Shown in pieces: positions 1 to 9,352 of a DNA stretch of 64,000 nucleotides; position 1 is the first letter of the stretch; every line of letters begins with the position of its first letter. The notes under the pieces were generated by a model. The model had not been told where the DNA came from. It ran no database searches and saw nothing but the letters and a program-made list of their open reading frames with translations. Source of the stretch: Paenibacillus sacheonensis (GTDB lineage: Bacteria; Bacillota; Bacilli; Paenibacillales; Paenibacillaceae). A program made the translations under genes and the position numbers. The stretch is taken from the NCBI RefSeq assembly GCF_009909195.1, contig NZ_JAAAMU010000016.1, forward strand, positions 87,493 to 151,492, written 5' to 3'.

Positions 1-1
1 C

Positions 2-499
2 GTGCCGCAGGAGCATCTGCTGCTGTCCAAATCGATTCGCGACAATATCGCGCTCGGCAAGCCGGATGCGACGGACGAGGAGATTGCCAAGGCAGTGGAG
101 ATGGCATCCTTCGCCTCCGATGTCGCGCTCATGCCGGAAGGGCTGGGAACGATCGTCGGCGAGAACGGCGTCATGCTCTCCGGCGGGCAGAAGCAGCGGC
201 TCGCGATCGCAAGGGCGCTCCTGCTGGATGCGGAAATTCTGGCGATGGACGATTCGCTGTCGGCCGTCGATGCCCGGACCGAGAGCCGGATTCTCCAGCA
301 TATCCGGCGGGAACGCGCGGGTAAAACCACCTTCATTACAACGCACCGCCTCTCTGCCGTCAGTCATGCGGACTGGATTCTCGTGCTTGACGAAGGCCGC
401 GTTCTGGAAGAAGGGACGCATGAGCAGCTCATGCACTTCGGCGGCTGGTACCGGAAGCAATGGGACCGACAGCAGATGGAAGCCGGGCTGCAGGACTAA
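2..499 (+). CDS. Heterodimeric ABC exporter, first half-transporter (3' fragment)
   Basis: This is the C-terminal part of an ATP-binding domain; the membrane domain and Walker A lie left of the window. Visible are the end of the Q-loop, a canonical LSGGQKQR signature, a Walker B region reading ILAMDDSLSAVD, and an H-loop (TTHRLS). The usual catalytic glutamate after Walker B is aspartate (MDD). In heterodimeric exporters such as BmrC/BmrD and TM287/288 this marks the subunit whose nucleotide site is degenerate. The second subunit starts 45 bp downstream, so the two form an operon. Substrate cannot be read from sequence; multidrug or lipid export is typical of the family. Reading starts at base 2 only because the window starts there. 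Confidence 0.9.
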   Translation: MPQEHLLLSKSIRDNIALGKPDATDEEIAKAVEMASFASDVALMPEGLGTIVGENGVMLSGGQKQRLAIARALLLDAEILAMDDSLSAVDARTESRILQHIRRERAGKTTFITTHRLSAVSHADWILVLDEGRVLEEGTHEQLMHFGGWYRKQWDRQQMEAGLQD

Positions 500-544
500 G
501 CATTCTATGCGCCCTTCGGGGTGACATCGTCAGGAGGTCGTCCG

Positions 545-2371
545 ATGAAATCAACCACGACGAGCAGGCTGAGCCGCTATGCGCTCGTCTACAAATACCG
601 TATTATCGCAGCCATCCTCATTCTGTGCTGTGCCGTCGGCGCGGAGCTTGGCGGACCGTATATCGCCAAGACCATCATCGATAAGCATTTGTCCGCAGGC
701 GAAGGGGATATCGGCGCCGTTCTGCGGCTGCTGGGCTTGTATATGGGCCTGCTGCTGACGGCCAGCGTCTGCAACTTCAGTCAGTCGTATATGCTGCAAG
801 CCACCGCGCTGCGCATTATCAAGAATATGCGGATGGATCTAATGAAGCATATTTCCCGCATACCCGTAAGGTATTTCGACAATACCCCGATCGGTCAGGT
901 CGTCTCCCGCATCGCGAACGATACGGAAGCGATTCGCGATTTGTTCATGAGCTTCATGGCGACCTTCGTCGTGAGCATCGTGCAGCTGATCGGCATCTAC
1001 ACCGCGCTATTCATCCTGGATGCCCGGCTGGCGCTGTTCACGCTGCTGCTTCCGCCGCTGTTCGTCGTCATCATGTACGTGCATCTGAAATTCTCCAAAA
1101 TTTATATCACGATCATGCGCGCCAGGCTGAGCGACATGAACGCGATGTTCAACGAGATGATCAATGTCATGCCGATCATTCAGGCGTTCCGCCGGGAGAA
1201 GGTGACGATCGCCGAGTTCGAGACGCTGAATAACGACCGGTACGTCAATCAAGTGAAGCAGTTCCGGGTGTTCTCGCTGTCGTCGCGGAATATCGTGGGC
1301 ACGATCGGCGGTTTGCTGACGGCCGGGGTCATCTGGTATTTCGGGAACGAGTCCCTTACGTCCGCGTCCATATCATTCGGCGTGTTCTATGCGTTCATCG
1401 ATTATTTGGGCCGGATCTTCCAGCCGATCATCGGGTTCTTCGACCAGCTGATGAATGCGCAGCGGGCGTTCGTGTCCGCGGACAAAGTATTCGCGATCAT
1501 GGATATCGAAGGCACGGAGGTGGAGGAAGCGGACGGTACCGCGCGTCCGGAAGGCGTCGTGAAGTTCGATAACGTAACCTTCGCGTACAAGGAAGGCGAG
1601 AACGTTCTGAAGGGCATCTCGTTCGAAGCCCGCAAGGGCGAGACGCTAGCGCTGGTCGGCCATACCGGCTCCGGCAAAAGCTCGATCATGAACCTGCTCC
1701 TCGGCTTCTACGAGCCGCAGCAGGGCATCATCTCGATCGACGGCCGGGATATCCGGACGTTCTCGAAGCAGTCGCTTCGCAAGCATATGGGTATCGTGCT
1801 GCAGGATCCGTTCCTGTTCGCGGGCGACATCATGTTCAATGTCAGCCTGTATAATAAAGACATTACGCCGGATCGCGTGAAGGGCGCGCTGCGCGAGGTC
1901 GGCGCAGCGTCGTTTATCGAGCAGCTGCCGAAAGGCTATAACGAGCCCGTCGTCGAGCGAGGAAGCACATTGTCTTCGGGGCAGCGGCAGCTCATCTCCT
2001 TTGCCCGGGCGCTCGCGTTCGATCCGTCCATTCTTATTCTGGACGAAGCGACGGCGAGCATCGACAGCGAGACGGAGGGGCTGATTCAGCAGGCGCTGAA
2101 GGTCGTCAGCGAAGGGCGGACGACGCTGGTCATCGCGCATCGGCTGTCGACGATCCGCGATGCCGACCAAATTCTAGTCCTTCATCGGGGCGAGATCGTC
2201 GAGCGCGGCAATCATCGCGAGCTGATGGCGCTAGGGGGAAGGTACTTTAAAATGTACCAGCTGCAGACGGGCGAAAGCGCGGCGATCCCGGCCAAGGCTG
2301 CGGTTCAAGATAGCGGGACGGCTTCAGGGAGCGGAACGTCGCAAACAGGCGGATCGCCTATCGTGATCTAG
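545..2371 (+). CDS. Heterodimeric ABC exporter, second half-transporter
   Basis: A full half-transporter of 608 residues: six-helix membrane domain (about residues 10-310) followed by an ATPase domain with Walker A GHTGSGKSS, Q-loop VLQDPF, signature LSSGQRQ, Walker B ILILDEAT and H-loop IAHRLST. The catalytic glutamate is present but the signature is LSSGQ, not LSGGQ. Paired with the preceding subunit (LSGGQ but Asp for Glu) this gives one consensus and one degenerate ATP site, the pattern of BmrD/YheH-type partners. The start at 545 is chosen because AGGAGG lies at 532-537 with ideal spacing; an in-frame GTG at 521 has no such site. The last 30 residues are a Ser/Gly/Ala-rich tail beyond the usual family end. 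Confidence 0.92.
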   Translation: MKSTTTSRLSRYALVYKYRIIAAILILCCAVGAELGGPYIAKTIIDKHLSAGEGDIGAVLRLLGLYMGLLLTASVCNFSQSYMLQATALRIIKNMRMDLMKHISRIPVRYFDNTPIGQVVSRIANDTEAIRDLFMSFMATFVVSIVQLIGIYTALFILDARLALFTLLLPPLFVVIMYVHLKFSKIYITIMRARLSDMNAMFNEMINVMPIIQAFRREKVTIAEFETLNNDRYVNQVKQFRVFSLSSRNIVGTIGGLLTAGVIWYFGNESLTSASISFGVFYAFIDYLGRIFQPIIGFFDQLMNAQRAFVSADKVFAIMDIEGTEVEEADGTARPEGVVKFDNVTFAYKEGENVLKGISFEARKGETLALVGHTGSGKSSIMNLLLGFYEPQQGIISIDGRDIRTFSKQSLRKHMGIVLQDPFLFAGDIMFNVSLYNKDITPDRVKGALREVGAASFIEQLPKGYNEPVVERGSTLSSGQRQLISFARALAFDPSILILDEATASIDSETEGLIQQALKVVSEGRTTLVIAHRLSTIRDADQILVLHRGEIVERGNHRELMALGGRYFKMYQLQTGESAAIPAKAAVQDSGTASGSGTSQTGGSPIVI

Positions 2372-2453
2372 CATGCGACGGAAGCAAGTTCTATGCCGCA
2401 AGGCATCGCGCGGCAGCGAAGTTATCGGAGGGGAGCAGCAGCGAGGTATGGGG

Positions 2454-3521
2454 ATGAACGAGTGGGTGAAACCGGACGGCACGCTGAATGAAGCGTCGGT
2501 CGCAGGGCGGGAGACGCTGTATACGGGAATGAACGGACAGCGTGTGGAGCGTCTGTTTCTCGTGACGGGGGAGAGCGTGATCTTCAAGCCGCTGACCAAT
2601 GACAGCCAGCTGGGCAGGGAAGCGTGGGTATACGAGCATGTTTTGCCGGGTTTTCCGCCTATCTACCCTCGGCTTCTCGCGTACTCGGGGACCAAGGGGA
2701 AGTCGTGGGGTCATGCGGGCATGCTGGCTGAAGAAGAAGCCGCCTCTTGCGCTGTCGATGCCGATGCGATGGAGGCGACAGACCGAAATGGTGGTGAAGG
2801 CGATGGCTGCTGGTGCCTGTTCGAGGATTTGGGCCCGCTCTCTCACGAATTCACCGTTCGGACGGCCGCGGCGTTAATGCCATCGGTCGCTCGGTGGCAG
2901 GCGCTGCCGACGGAGGGACTGCAGACTGCTCCGCTGCTTGGACCTAAGCCGATGATAGACGTGCTGCTTAGGGATGTCCTAAGGCAGGAAGAGGAGCTGC
3001 GGGCTGCGCTGGCAGAGATCGCATGCGGCCGCGAATCGCTGGCACGAGTGTTGGATCCTCTAAGGGACGGCGGCGGGCTGCCTGAAGGCTGGAAGCTCCA
3101 GGTTCTATCTCACGGCGACCTTCATCTGGGCAACTATGCTTTGGTGAATGAGGAAGTCAAAGTGTTGGACTGGGAGCATGTCCACCTTAACAGTCCGTAT
3201 TGGGATTTGTATCATGTGCTGGACCTGTCGCATCCGGTATTTCCGAAGGCGTTGGACGCCGTATCGAGGCAGTATCTATTGGATCTGTATGTACGGGAAG
3301 CAGACATAATCGGCATGAAGGTCGAACCTGTCGGCTTTAAAAGGGAATATGCCCGGTTTGCGGCCGTGTTCTCGCTGTGGATGCTGCTTCTGATCGAGAA
3401 GGATCTGAAGGCGGCGGCTGCCGCTGCGGGATTGCCTGCCAAATGGTCGCCGGAGCAGCTGCGCAGGCAGCGGACGGAGACGATCGACAGCTTCGCCCAG
3501 TGTGCGGAGCTGCTGGGTTAG
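2454..3521 (+). CDS. Aminoglycoside phosphotransferase-family kinase
   Basis: The protein carries the kinase-like APH fold signature: HGDLHLGN (Brenner-type catalytic Asp and Asn) about two thirds along, followed by KVLDWEHVHLNSPYWDLYHVL, where the DWE aspartate would bind metal. The substrate is unknown; members of this family phosphorylate antibiotics, choline, sugars or homoserine, and nothing here shows resistance. The start is uncertain: ATG 2454 has GCGAGG 7 bases upstream, ATG 2448 uses GGAGGGG at a longer distance, and an earlier ATG at 2373 lacks a ribosome site. It follows the ABC exporter by about 80 bp and may be cotranscribed. It ends at a strong terminator shared with the convergent oxidoreductase gene. 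Confidence 0.8.
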   Translation: MNEWVKPDGTLNEASVAGRETLYTGMNGQRVERLFLVTGESVIFKPLTNDSQLGREAWVYEHVLPGFPPIYPRLLAYSGTKGKSWGHAGMLAEEEAASCAVDADAMEATDRNGGEGDGCWCLFEDLGPLSHEFTVRTAAALMPSVARWQALPTEGLQTAPLLGPKPMIDVLLRDVLRQEEELRAALAEIACGRESLARVLDPLRDGGGLPEGWKLQVLSHGDLHLGNYALVNEEVKVLDWEHVHLNSPYWDLYHVLDLSHPVFPKALDAVSRQYLLDLYVREADIIGMKVEPVGFKREYARFAAVFSLWMLLLIEKDLKAAAAAAGLPAKWSPEQLRRQRTETIDSFAQCAELLG

Positions 3522-3630
3522 AACTACGGGAGGAGCGCCTGTCGGTGAATGGGGAATCTCAAAGAGAATGCGAGCGTTTGGCTGGACCGGCTGCTCTCTT
3601 AAATCGGCGGGCCGGGCTAGGCCTTCCCTC

Positions 3631-3682
3631 AAAAAAAAGCACGTTCATGACTGCCCGTGGCGGTCATGGACGTGCTTTTTTT
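3631..3682. terminator. Bidirectional terminator between convergent genes
   Basis: A long hairpin pairs AAAGCACGT-CATGAC with GTCATG-ACGTGCTTT, flanked by an A-run on the left and a T-run on the right, so it can end transcription in both directions between the kinase and oxidoreductase genes. Confidence 0.9.
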
Positions 3683-3687
3683 GATTC

Positions 3688-4704
3688 TTAGACGGAAGCC
3701 TGCAAGCTGCCGGCTTCGGCAATGAGTGCAAACGACCGCATCCGTGCTTCATGATCGTAAATTTGGGAGGTCACGATGAGCTCGTCGGCCATCGTATCCC
3801 GGAGAATCTCCTGCAGGCGCGATTCGACCGCAGCCTTGCTGCCGGTGATGCCGAAGTTGAACTTGGATTCCAGCGCTTCCCGTTCGTGCGGCTGCCACAG
3901 ATCATCCATGTTGTCGACCGGCGGTCTCAGCTTGCCGGGGCGCCCGCGGATTAAGCTAAGGAATTGCTGCTGCTGGGAAGTCGCCAGCCGCTTCGCTTCT
4001 TCGTCCGTATCGGCGGCTACAATGTTGACGCCGACCATGATATAAGGCTTGTCGAGCGCTTCCGAAGGGCGGAAGCTGCTGCGGTAGAGATGAATGGCGG
4101 GCATGAGATATTCGGGCGCGAAATGGCTCGCGAACGAGAACGGCAGGCCAAGCTCGCCGGCCAGTTTGGCGCTGAAACCGCTGGAGCCGAGCAGCCAGAT
4201 CGGCACGTTCAGCCCTTCGCCCGGCGTTGCGCGAACGGGACGATATTCATCGGCCGGCGGATTGAAATACGCGCGGAGCTCGGACAGCAGCTCGGGGAAT
4301 TCCTGTCCGTGCGTCGCCAAGTCGCGGCGAAGCGCGCGAGCGGTCGTCTGGTCGGAGCCGGGCGCACGGCCGAGGCCGAGATCGATTCGGCCGGGGTACA
4401 TCGACTCCAGCGTGCCGAACTGTTCGGCGATGACGAGCGGCGCATGGTTCGGCAGCATAATGCCGCCGGAGCCGACGCGAATCCGTTTCGTGCCGCCGGC
4501 TACGTAGCCGATGACGACGGACGTGGCGGAGCTGGCGATGCCCGCCATGTTGTGATGCTCCGCCAGCCAGTAGCGGTTATATCCCAAGCGTTCGGCGTGC
4601 TGGGCCAATTCCAGCGTTTGGGGGAAAGACGCGGCAGGCGTCCCGCCTTCTACGACAGGCGCCAAATCCAAGACGGAAAGCGGAACGGAACGTTCAAGGG
4701 TCAT
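3688..4704 (-). CDS. LLM-class flavin-dependent (luciferase-like) oxidoreductase
   Basis: 338 residues with features of the bacterial luciferase-like monooxygenase family: N-terminal [15 protein letters not shown], the segment [45 protein letters not shown] and [12 protein letters not shown], typical of the MsnO8/YhbW-type subgroup. Such enzymes use reduced FMN; the substrate is not predictable. The start at 4704 is fixed by a TAGGAGGT site (complement of 4711-4718) 6 bases upstream; the frame continues into the upstream repeat array but that extension is not protein-like. The 70-bp repeat array abuts the ribosome site, so its promoter must lie inside or beyond the array. Confidence 0.88.
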   Translation of the reverse strand: MTLERSVPLSVLDLAPVVEGGTPAASFPQTLELAQHAERLGYNRYWLAEHHNMAGIASSATSVVIGYVAGGTKRIRVGSGGIMLPNHAPLVIAEQFGTLESMYPGRIDLGLGRAPGSDQTTARALRRDLATHGQEFPELLSELRAYFNPPADEYRPVRATPGEGLNVPIWLLGSSGFSAKLAGELGLPFSFASHFAPEYLMPAIHLYRSSFRPSEALDKPYIMVGVNIVAADTDEEAKRLATSQQQQFLSLIRGRPGKLRPPVDNMDDLWQPHEREALESKFNFGITGSKAAVESRLQEILRDTMADELIVTSQIYDHEARMRSFALIAEAGSLQASV

Positions 4705-4719
4705 GTTAAAACCTCCTAA

Positions 4720-5093
4720 AAGTTTTGCGGGCGAAGCCGCGAAGCCGGGAACACGGCGAAAAAAGCAAAACTGCATCGGAAGCATGAGCTAAGTTTTGCA
4801 GCGAAGCCGGGAAGCCGGGAACCCGGCGAAAAAAGCAAAACTGCATCGGAAACATGAGCTAAGTTTTGCAGGTAAAGCCGCGAAGCCGGGAACCCGGCGA
4901 GAAAAAGCAAAACTGCATCGGAAGCATAAGCTAAGTTTTGCGGGCGAAGCCGCGAAGCCGGGAACCGGCGAGAAAAGCAAAACTACATCGGAAGCATAAG
5001 CTAAGTTTTGCGGGCAAAGCCGCGAAGCCGGGAACCCGGCGAAAAAAAGCAAAACTGCATCGGAAGCATAAGCTAAGTTTTGCAGGTAAGCCG
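4720..5093. repeat. 70-72-bp tandem repeat array, five units plus a partial sixth
   Basis: Near-identical units begin at about 4720, 4791, 4861, 4933, 5003 and 5075. Each contains AGTTTTGC, a GC-rich centre with the palindrome GCCGGG-AA-CCCGGC, an A-run, GCAAAACT, then CATCGGAAGCATAAGCT. AGTTTTGC and GCAAAACT are inverted copies, so every unit can fold in RNA or DNA. Unit length varies by 1-2 bases, which breaks any continuous reading frame; I regard the array as non-coding. It directly precedes the ribosome site of the minus-strand oxidoreductase gene. Confidence 0.9.
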
Positions 5094-5832
5094 CTGAGCG
5101 CTAATAGCAGCCCGGATCGTGGGGAACCGAGCGATAAGGTGTTCATATGGTTACTCCTTCTATTATGAAGCAGTCACAATTTTATATCAAGCTGCTAACA
5201 ATTAGTTAGTGTCGGACGGCGCTGCTGCTGATCCGCAAGAAGGATGCAAATCGAATGACCTGTACAGGGGTCAAGCAGGAGCCGTGAAGGAATATAAGGA
5301 ACCATGAGGAGCTCAACAGGCTGTCATTATTGGCTTCGTGCAGCAATCAAGCCAAGCCGATGCAGTCTTCTTGGCAATGTTGTACGCTGTACACAAATTT
5401 CCGCTATTTATCGCTGACATATCGGGATTGTTGTACTTTGTACAAGAAATAAGCCATTTTATGGGCAAAGAAGACCAAACGAAAGCAGCATTATTGTATT
5501 CTGTACATAAATCCGCGAAATTCATTGCTTACAGACAGGAATTTGTTGTATTGCGTACACAATCCTGCTTTGCCAACGCGGCGATAATCCTTCACTGTTC
5601 GGACGACACTCCCGCACGAACTCTCCCAAGCCACTCTTCAAATGCCACTATCGCACGCCACTCTCTCGAACCATTCGCCCAATCCACCTTCGCACGTCAC
5701 TCCCTCGAGCCACGAGAGCCACTCTCGCTAGCCGCATGCGCACGCAGCACTTAGTAACTAGGGCCATATGCTTCATCTCCTAGTTTTGCTATAGTTAGGG
5801 AATGTTAACCAACTCTCAGGGGGCGTTCAAGC
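5094..5832. repeat. Gene-free region with four TTGTA...TACAA motifs
   Basis: No convincing gene is present. Four related imperfect palindromes occur: TTGTACGCTGTACACA (5380-5395), TTGTACTTTGTACAA (5431-5445), TTGTATTCTGTACATA (5494-5509) and TTGTATTGCGTACACAA (5545-5561), spaced 51, 63 and 51 bases. The same motif appears again near 37653. From about 5620 to 5755 there is degenerate low-complexity sequence with repeated GCCACTCTC/CGCACG(C/T)CACTC phrases. The open frame through the region (5338-5754) has no ribosome site and an unnatural composition. Confidence 0.7.
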
Positions 5833-7605
5833 TTGTCCATCCTTAAACGTTTGGCTTCCTTGTCGATCTTGCCTAAGCTCGTGCTCACCTTCCTTATTAC
5901 CCTTACCCCGCTCTACATCATCGGCTGGCGAATGAACGAGGTCGGCTCCAGACACGTGCAAAAGGAAATCACGGATTCTCTCGTATCGCGAACCTCCCTC
6001 TATATGAACATGCTGGAATTCGACCTGGACAGCGTGATCCGGCAGCTGCAGGAGTACGTCAACGACGACGATCTGCTGAAGCTCTCGTCCGCCTCCGAGT
6101 TCATGACCGAGATCGAGAAAATGCAGGCTCAGCTGCGCCTGAAAAATCGGCTCAATCAGCTGAAAAGCTCCAGTAAATTCGTTGAGAACGCAATCGCTTT
6201 CATCCCGCAGATGAACCGCGTCGTCTCGGCGAACGACAACGTCATCGGCAGTTTCGACCCGGAGGAATTCGAAGGGCTAAACAAGTCGACGAACCGGTTC
6301 GAAGCGCCTTTTCTGGTATGGAATAATCGGGTGTTCATCAGCCTGCCGAATCCCGATCCGGCCGTAGCCGGCGACCAGGAGCCGGTCTTTCTGCTGGCGG
6401 TGGAGATCTCCCGAAGCGAACTGGAACGGGCGCTGCAGGAATTCACGAACGAAGGCGGACGCACGGCGCTGGTCGGCGGCGAGCAGCCGTTTATCGTGAC
6501 GGGCGGCGCGACGGCAGTCGACCAAGAACTCGTGCGGGATTTCAAGAAAGCAGGCGAGCATGCGGCGGAGGACCAGCTCCAAGCCGTCGACTGGAAAGGC
6601 GAATCGTATCTGCTCGTCTCCAACCATTCGAATCGCCTCGACATGACGCTGCTCATGTACGTGCCCGAGAACAAGGTCAACGCCTCGCTGGAGGTGTACC
6701 GGTTCTGGTTCTATGTCCTATCTGTCGTGTCGGTCATCCTGGTGATTCTATTCTCCTACAGCATCTACTTGATCATTCATATGCCGCTCAAACGGCTGGT
6801 CCGTTCCTTCCGGCGCATCGAGCAGGGGCAGTTCGACCAGGAGATGCACTACCCGCTGCAGGATGAGTTCGGCTACCTCTACGGACAGTTCAACGGCATG
6901 GTGCGTCGATTGGACGTGCTGGTGCACGAGGTTTATGAACAGCAGTATCGCGCGCGGCTGGCGGAGCTGCGGCATTTGCAGTCGCAGATCAATCCGCATT
7001 TTCTATATAACAGCTACTTCATCCTGTACCGGATGGCCAAGCAGCGGGATCATGACAACGTCATCTATTTCACAAAGCATCTCGGCGAATATTTTCAGTA
7101 CATCACGCGCGACGGATCCGACGAGGTTCCCTTGTCCAGCGAGGTCCATCATGCCCGCACCTATGCGGAAATTCAGTCGATCCGCTTCTCCGAGCGCATC
7201 GAGGTGGCCTTCGAGGACGTGCCGGAGAACGTCCGGGACTTCCCCGTGCCCAGGCTGATCGTGCAGCCGATCATCGAGAATGCCTATAATCACGGTCTCG
7301 AAAACAAGCGGCGGGGCGGGCTCATATCCGTCGGCTTCCGCATTCGGCAGAGCGCGATCGATATCGTCATCGAAGACAACGGCGACGACATGAGCGCGGA
7401 CAAGCTGCGCCTCCTGCAGGCGAGCCTGCAGGACAAGGCGGAGCCTACGGAGCATACGGGGCTGCTCAACGTCCATCGGCGGATCATCATTCGCTACGGC
7501 GGCGGCGGATTAAAGCTCGACCTTGGCGCGGAGCAGGGGTTGAAGGTAACGATAACCATTCCGAGAGAGGGAGGCGGGGCAGATGTATCGCTTATTGATC
7601 GTTGA
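5833..7605 (+). CDS. YesM-type sensor histidine kinase
   Basis: 590 residues: a first membrane segment near residues 14-32, an extracellular sensing domain of about 250 residues, a second membrane segment (about 286-312, FWFYVLSVVSVILVILFSYS), a HAMP linker, then a His-kinase domain with the phospho-acceptor motif QINPHFLYN and an ATPase domain with N-box VQPIIENAYNHGLENK. The INPHF motif is diagnostic of the YesM/LytS group, which usually sense extracellular sugars or their binding proteins. The start is a TTG at 5833 with CAGGGGG upstream. The partner response regulator overlaps its 3' end by 23 bases and a sugar importer follows, so it probably controls that importer. Confidence 0.93.
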   Translation: MSILKRLASLSILPKLVLTFLITLTPLYIIGWRMNEVGSRHVQKEITDSLVSRTSLYMNMLEFDLDSVIRQLQEYVNDDDLLKLSSASEFMTEIEKMQAQLRLKNRLNQLKSSSKFVENAIAFIPQMNRVVSANDNVIGSFDPEEFEGLNKSTNRFEAPFLVWNNRVFISLPNPDPAVAGDQEPVFLLAVEISRSELERALQEFTNEGGRTALVGGEQPFIVTGGATAVDQELVRDFKKAGEHAAEDQLQAVDWKGESYLLVSNHSNRLDMTLLMYVPENKVNASLEVYRFWFYVLSVVSVILVILFSYSIYLIIHMPLKRLVRSFRRIEQGQFDQEMHYPLQDEFGYLYGQFNGMVRRLDVLVHEVYEQQYRARLAELRHLQSQINPHFLYNSYFILYRMAKQRDHDNVIYFTKHLGEYFQYITRDGSDEVPLSSEVHHARTYAEIQSIRFSERIEVAFEDVPENVRDFPVPRLIVQPIIENAYNHGLENKRRGGLISVGFRIRQSAIDIVIEDNGDDMSADKLRLLQASLQDKAEPTEHTGLLNVHRRIIIRYGGGGLKLDLGAEQGLKVTITIPREGGGADVSLIDR

Positions 7606-9214
7606 CGACGAGCGGTTCACGGTCGACGGCCTATACGAGATGATCGAGGAGATCGCGGACCTGGAGCTGGATCTGTACCGGGCGTATGCGCCGGAAGAAG
7701 CGCTGGAGTGGCTGGCGCGGACGAAGATCGACATCGTGCTGAGCGACGTGCGGATGCCTGGCATGACGGGCCTGGAACTGCAGAAGCGAATAGCCGCGCA
7801 GTGGCCGCGCTGCAAAATCATTTTCCTGACGGGCATTCATCAGCTTGAAACGGCGCAGCATGCCATTCGTTCCGGATCCATCGACTATATTCTCAAGACG
7901 GAGGGCGACGAGGCCATTGAACGCAGTATCCGCAAAGCGGTCGCGGCGCTGGATGCGGAAACGGCAAGCGAAGGCTTTCTGTTGCAGGCCCGGCTGCGCA
8001 TGAGCGAAGCCATGCCCCTGCTTCATCGCGATTGGCTGCAATCGGTGCTGGAGCTGCAAGCGCCGGCGGTGACGGACGAGAAGCTTGCGGAACTGCACAT
8101 ACCGCTCAAGAGCGGATCGCTCCTCATACCGCTCATCGGGCGGATCGACTGGCCGGAAGCAGCCGGTTACAGGGATCGGGCGCTGATGTATGCGGTGCAA
8201 AACATTGCGGCGGAATATTATGCCCCGCTCGCTTTCTTCTCCGTCAGCCTCGATATGCACCACTTCGTATGCCTGGTGCAGCCGCATGCGGAAGAGAACG
8301 GATCCGACGCTGCAGAGGCGGAAGGCAGCGAGGCTTGGGCGCAAACGCAGAGCTTCGTGCAAGGAACGATGGAATCCATCCAGCATACGTGCGAGCGGCT
8401 GCTGAAGCTGAGCGTGTCGCTCGTATGCTGCGTGCAGCCGGTTGCGTGGACGGCGTTGTCCGGCGTCTACGAAAGCATGAAGAAGCGGCTTATCGTCGGA
8501 CTGGGCTCCCGCGACCGCATGCTCCTGCTGTGGAATCCCGGCGAAGAAGGGGAGAAGCCGGCAGAGCCCCTGCCCATGCCGCCGCTGCGCGTGCTGAGCT
8601 CGAACCTGGAGCGTCTGCTGGAGGAAGGGAGCGAGGAAGAGTTCGAGGAAGCGGTGCGGCAGTACACGTCGCTTCCCGACCGTTATGCCGACTTTGCGAT
8701 CGTCTATTACGGCATCGCGAGCCTGCTGCTCGGCCAATTGACGCAGGGACAGAGCGAGTCCGGCGAAGAAGACATCGGCGCGATCGACTCGCTGATGAAC
8801 CTGACCGCCCACCAAAGCCGGGAGGCGGCGCTTCAGTTGCTCCTGCGCACCGCAGCCGGCATCTACGCCAAGCGCAAATCGTTGCAGACGGAACGGACGC
8901 ACCAGCTGATCTCGAAGCTGCATCAATATATTCGCGCCCATCTCGGGGGCGACTTATCGCTTACGCGTCTATCCGAGATCGTATACTTGAACCCGGCGTA
9001 TCTATCCGTTCTGTACAAGCAGCAGACGGGCGGGAATTTGTCGGAGTATATCGCGGAGGCGCGAATCGAGAAGGCGAAGGAGCTGCTGACGACGACGTCG
9101 CTGAAGATTCACGAGATCGCCGAACAGATCGGCTTCGAGACGGCGGGGTATTTCAATCGGTTCTTTAAGAAAAGGCTGCATCTCACGCCGCAGGAATTCC
9201 GGTTCCGGGAATAG
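7583..9214 (+). CDS. YesN-type response regulator with AraC DNA-binding domain
   Basis: 543 residues. The N-terminal receiver domain has the acidic pair VDDE, the phospho-acceptor region IVLSDVRMPGMTG and a conserved Lys (ILKTEG). A middle region of about 300 residues has no recognisable motif. The last 100 residues are an AraC-type double helix-turn-helix (from LHQYIRAHLGGDLSLTRLSEI to HLTPQEFRF). It overlaps the sensor kinase gene, with GAGAGGGAGG just before the start, which points to translational coupling. It most likely activates the lipoprotein/permease operon that begins at 9353. Confidence 0.94.
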   Translation: MYRLLIVDDERFTVDGLYEMIEEIADLELDLYRAYAPEEALEWLARTKIDIVLSDVRMPGMTGLELQKRIAAQWPRCKIIFLTGIHQLETAQHAIRSGSIDYILKTEGDEAIERSIRKAVAALDAETASEGFLLQARLRMSEAMPLLHRDWLQSVLELQAPAVTDEKLAELHIPLKSGSLLIPLIGRIDWPEAAGYRDRALMYAVQNIAAEYYAPLAFFSVSLDMHHFVCLVQPHAEENGSDAAEAEGSEAWAQTQSFVQGTMESIQHTCERLLKLSVSLVCCVQPVAWTALSGVYESMKKRLIVGLGSRDRMLLLWNPGEEGEKPAEPLPMPPLRVLSSNLERLLEEGSEEEFEEAVRQYTSLPDRYADFAIVYYGIASLLLGQLTQGQSESGEEDIGAIDSLMNLTAHQSREAALQLLLRTAAGIYAKRKSLQTERTHQLISKLHQYIRAHLGGDLSLTRLSEIVYLNPAYLSVLYKQQTGGNLSEYIAEARIEKAKELLTTTSLKIHEIAEQIGFETAGYFNRFFKKRLHLTPQEFRFRE

Positions 9215-9291
9215 CCCGGGCCGAGGCGGGCCCCCTCCGCCGGCACATTCTATACAAGAGAGTAGAAATCTATAGATTGTGCCATGGAGTT

Positions 9292-9305
9292 TGAAAGCGC
9301 TGTCT
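9292..9305 (+). promoter_or_regulatory. Putative catabolite-responsive element (cre)
   Basis: TGAAAGCGCTGTCT matches the Gram-positive cre pattern TGWAARCGYTWNCW at all but one position (G at 11). It lies about 50 bases before the sugar-binding lipoprotein start, so CcpA repression of this importer in rich sugar is plausible. A weak sigma-A-like pair (TTCTAT at 9248, TATAGA at 9271, spacer 17) lies just upstream. Confidence 0.55.
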
Positions 9306-9352
9306 TCTACACTGGAAGGGAAGGAAGATCGTATCTAAAGGGGGATTCAAGA

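Noticed and set aside
2448..3521. Antibiotic-resistance gene
   Set aside because: The APH fold is shared by many metabolic kinases; nothing specific to aminoglycoside or macrolide resistance was seen.
4716..5146. Small proteins with repeated PGFAA and RCSFAF phrases encoded in the tandem array
   Set aside because: Unit length changes between 70 and 72 bases break the frame, ribosome sites are absent and both strands are equally open. This is repeat DNA.
4720..5561. CRISPR array
   Set aside because: The 70-bp units are contiguous with no unique spacers, and the TTGTA/TACAA motifs are too short and degenerate. No cas genes are in the window.
5338..5754. Possible 138-residue protein
   Set aside because: No ribosome site, and its frame runs over four copies of an intergenic palindrome and low-complexity DNA.
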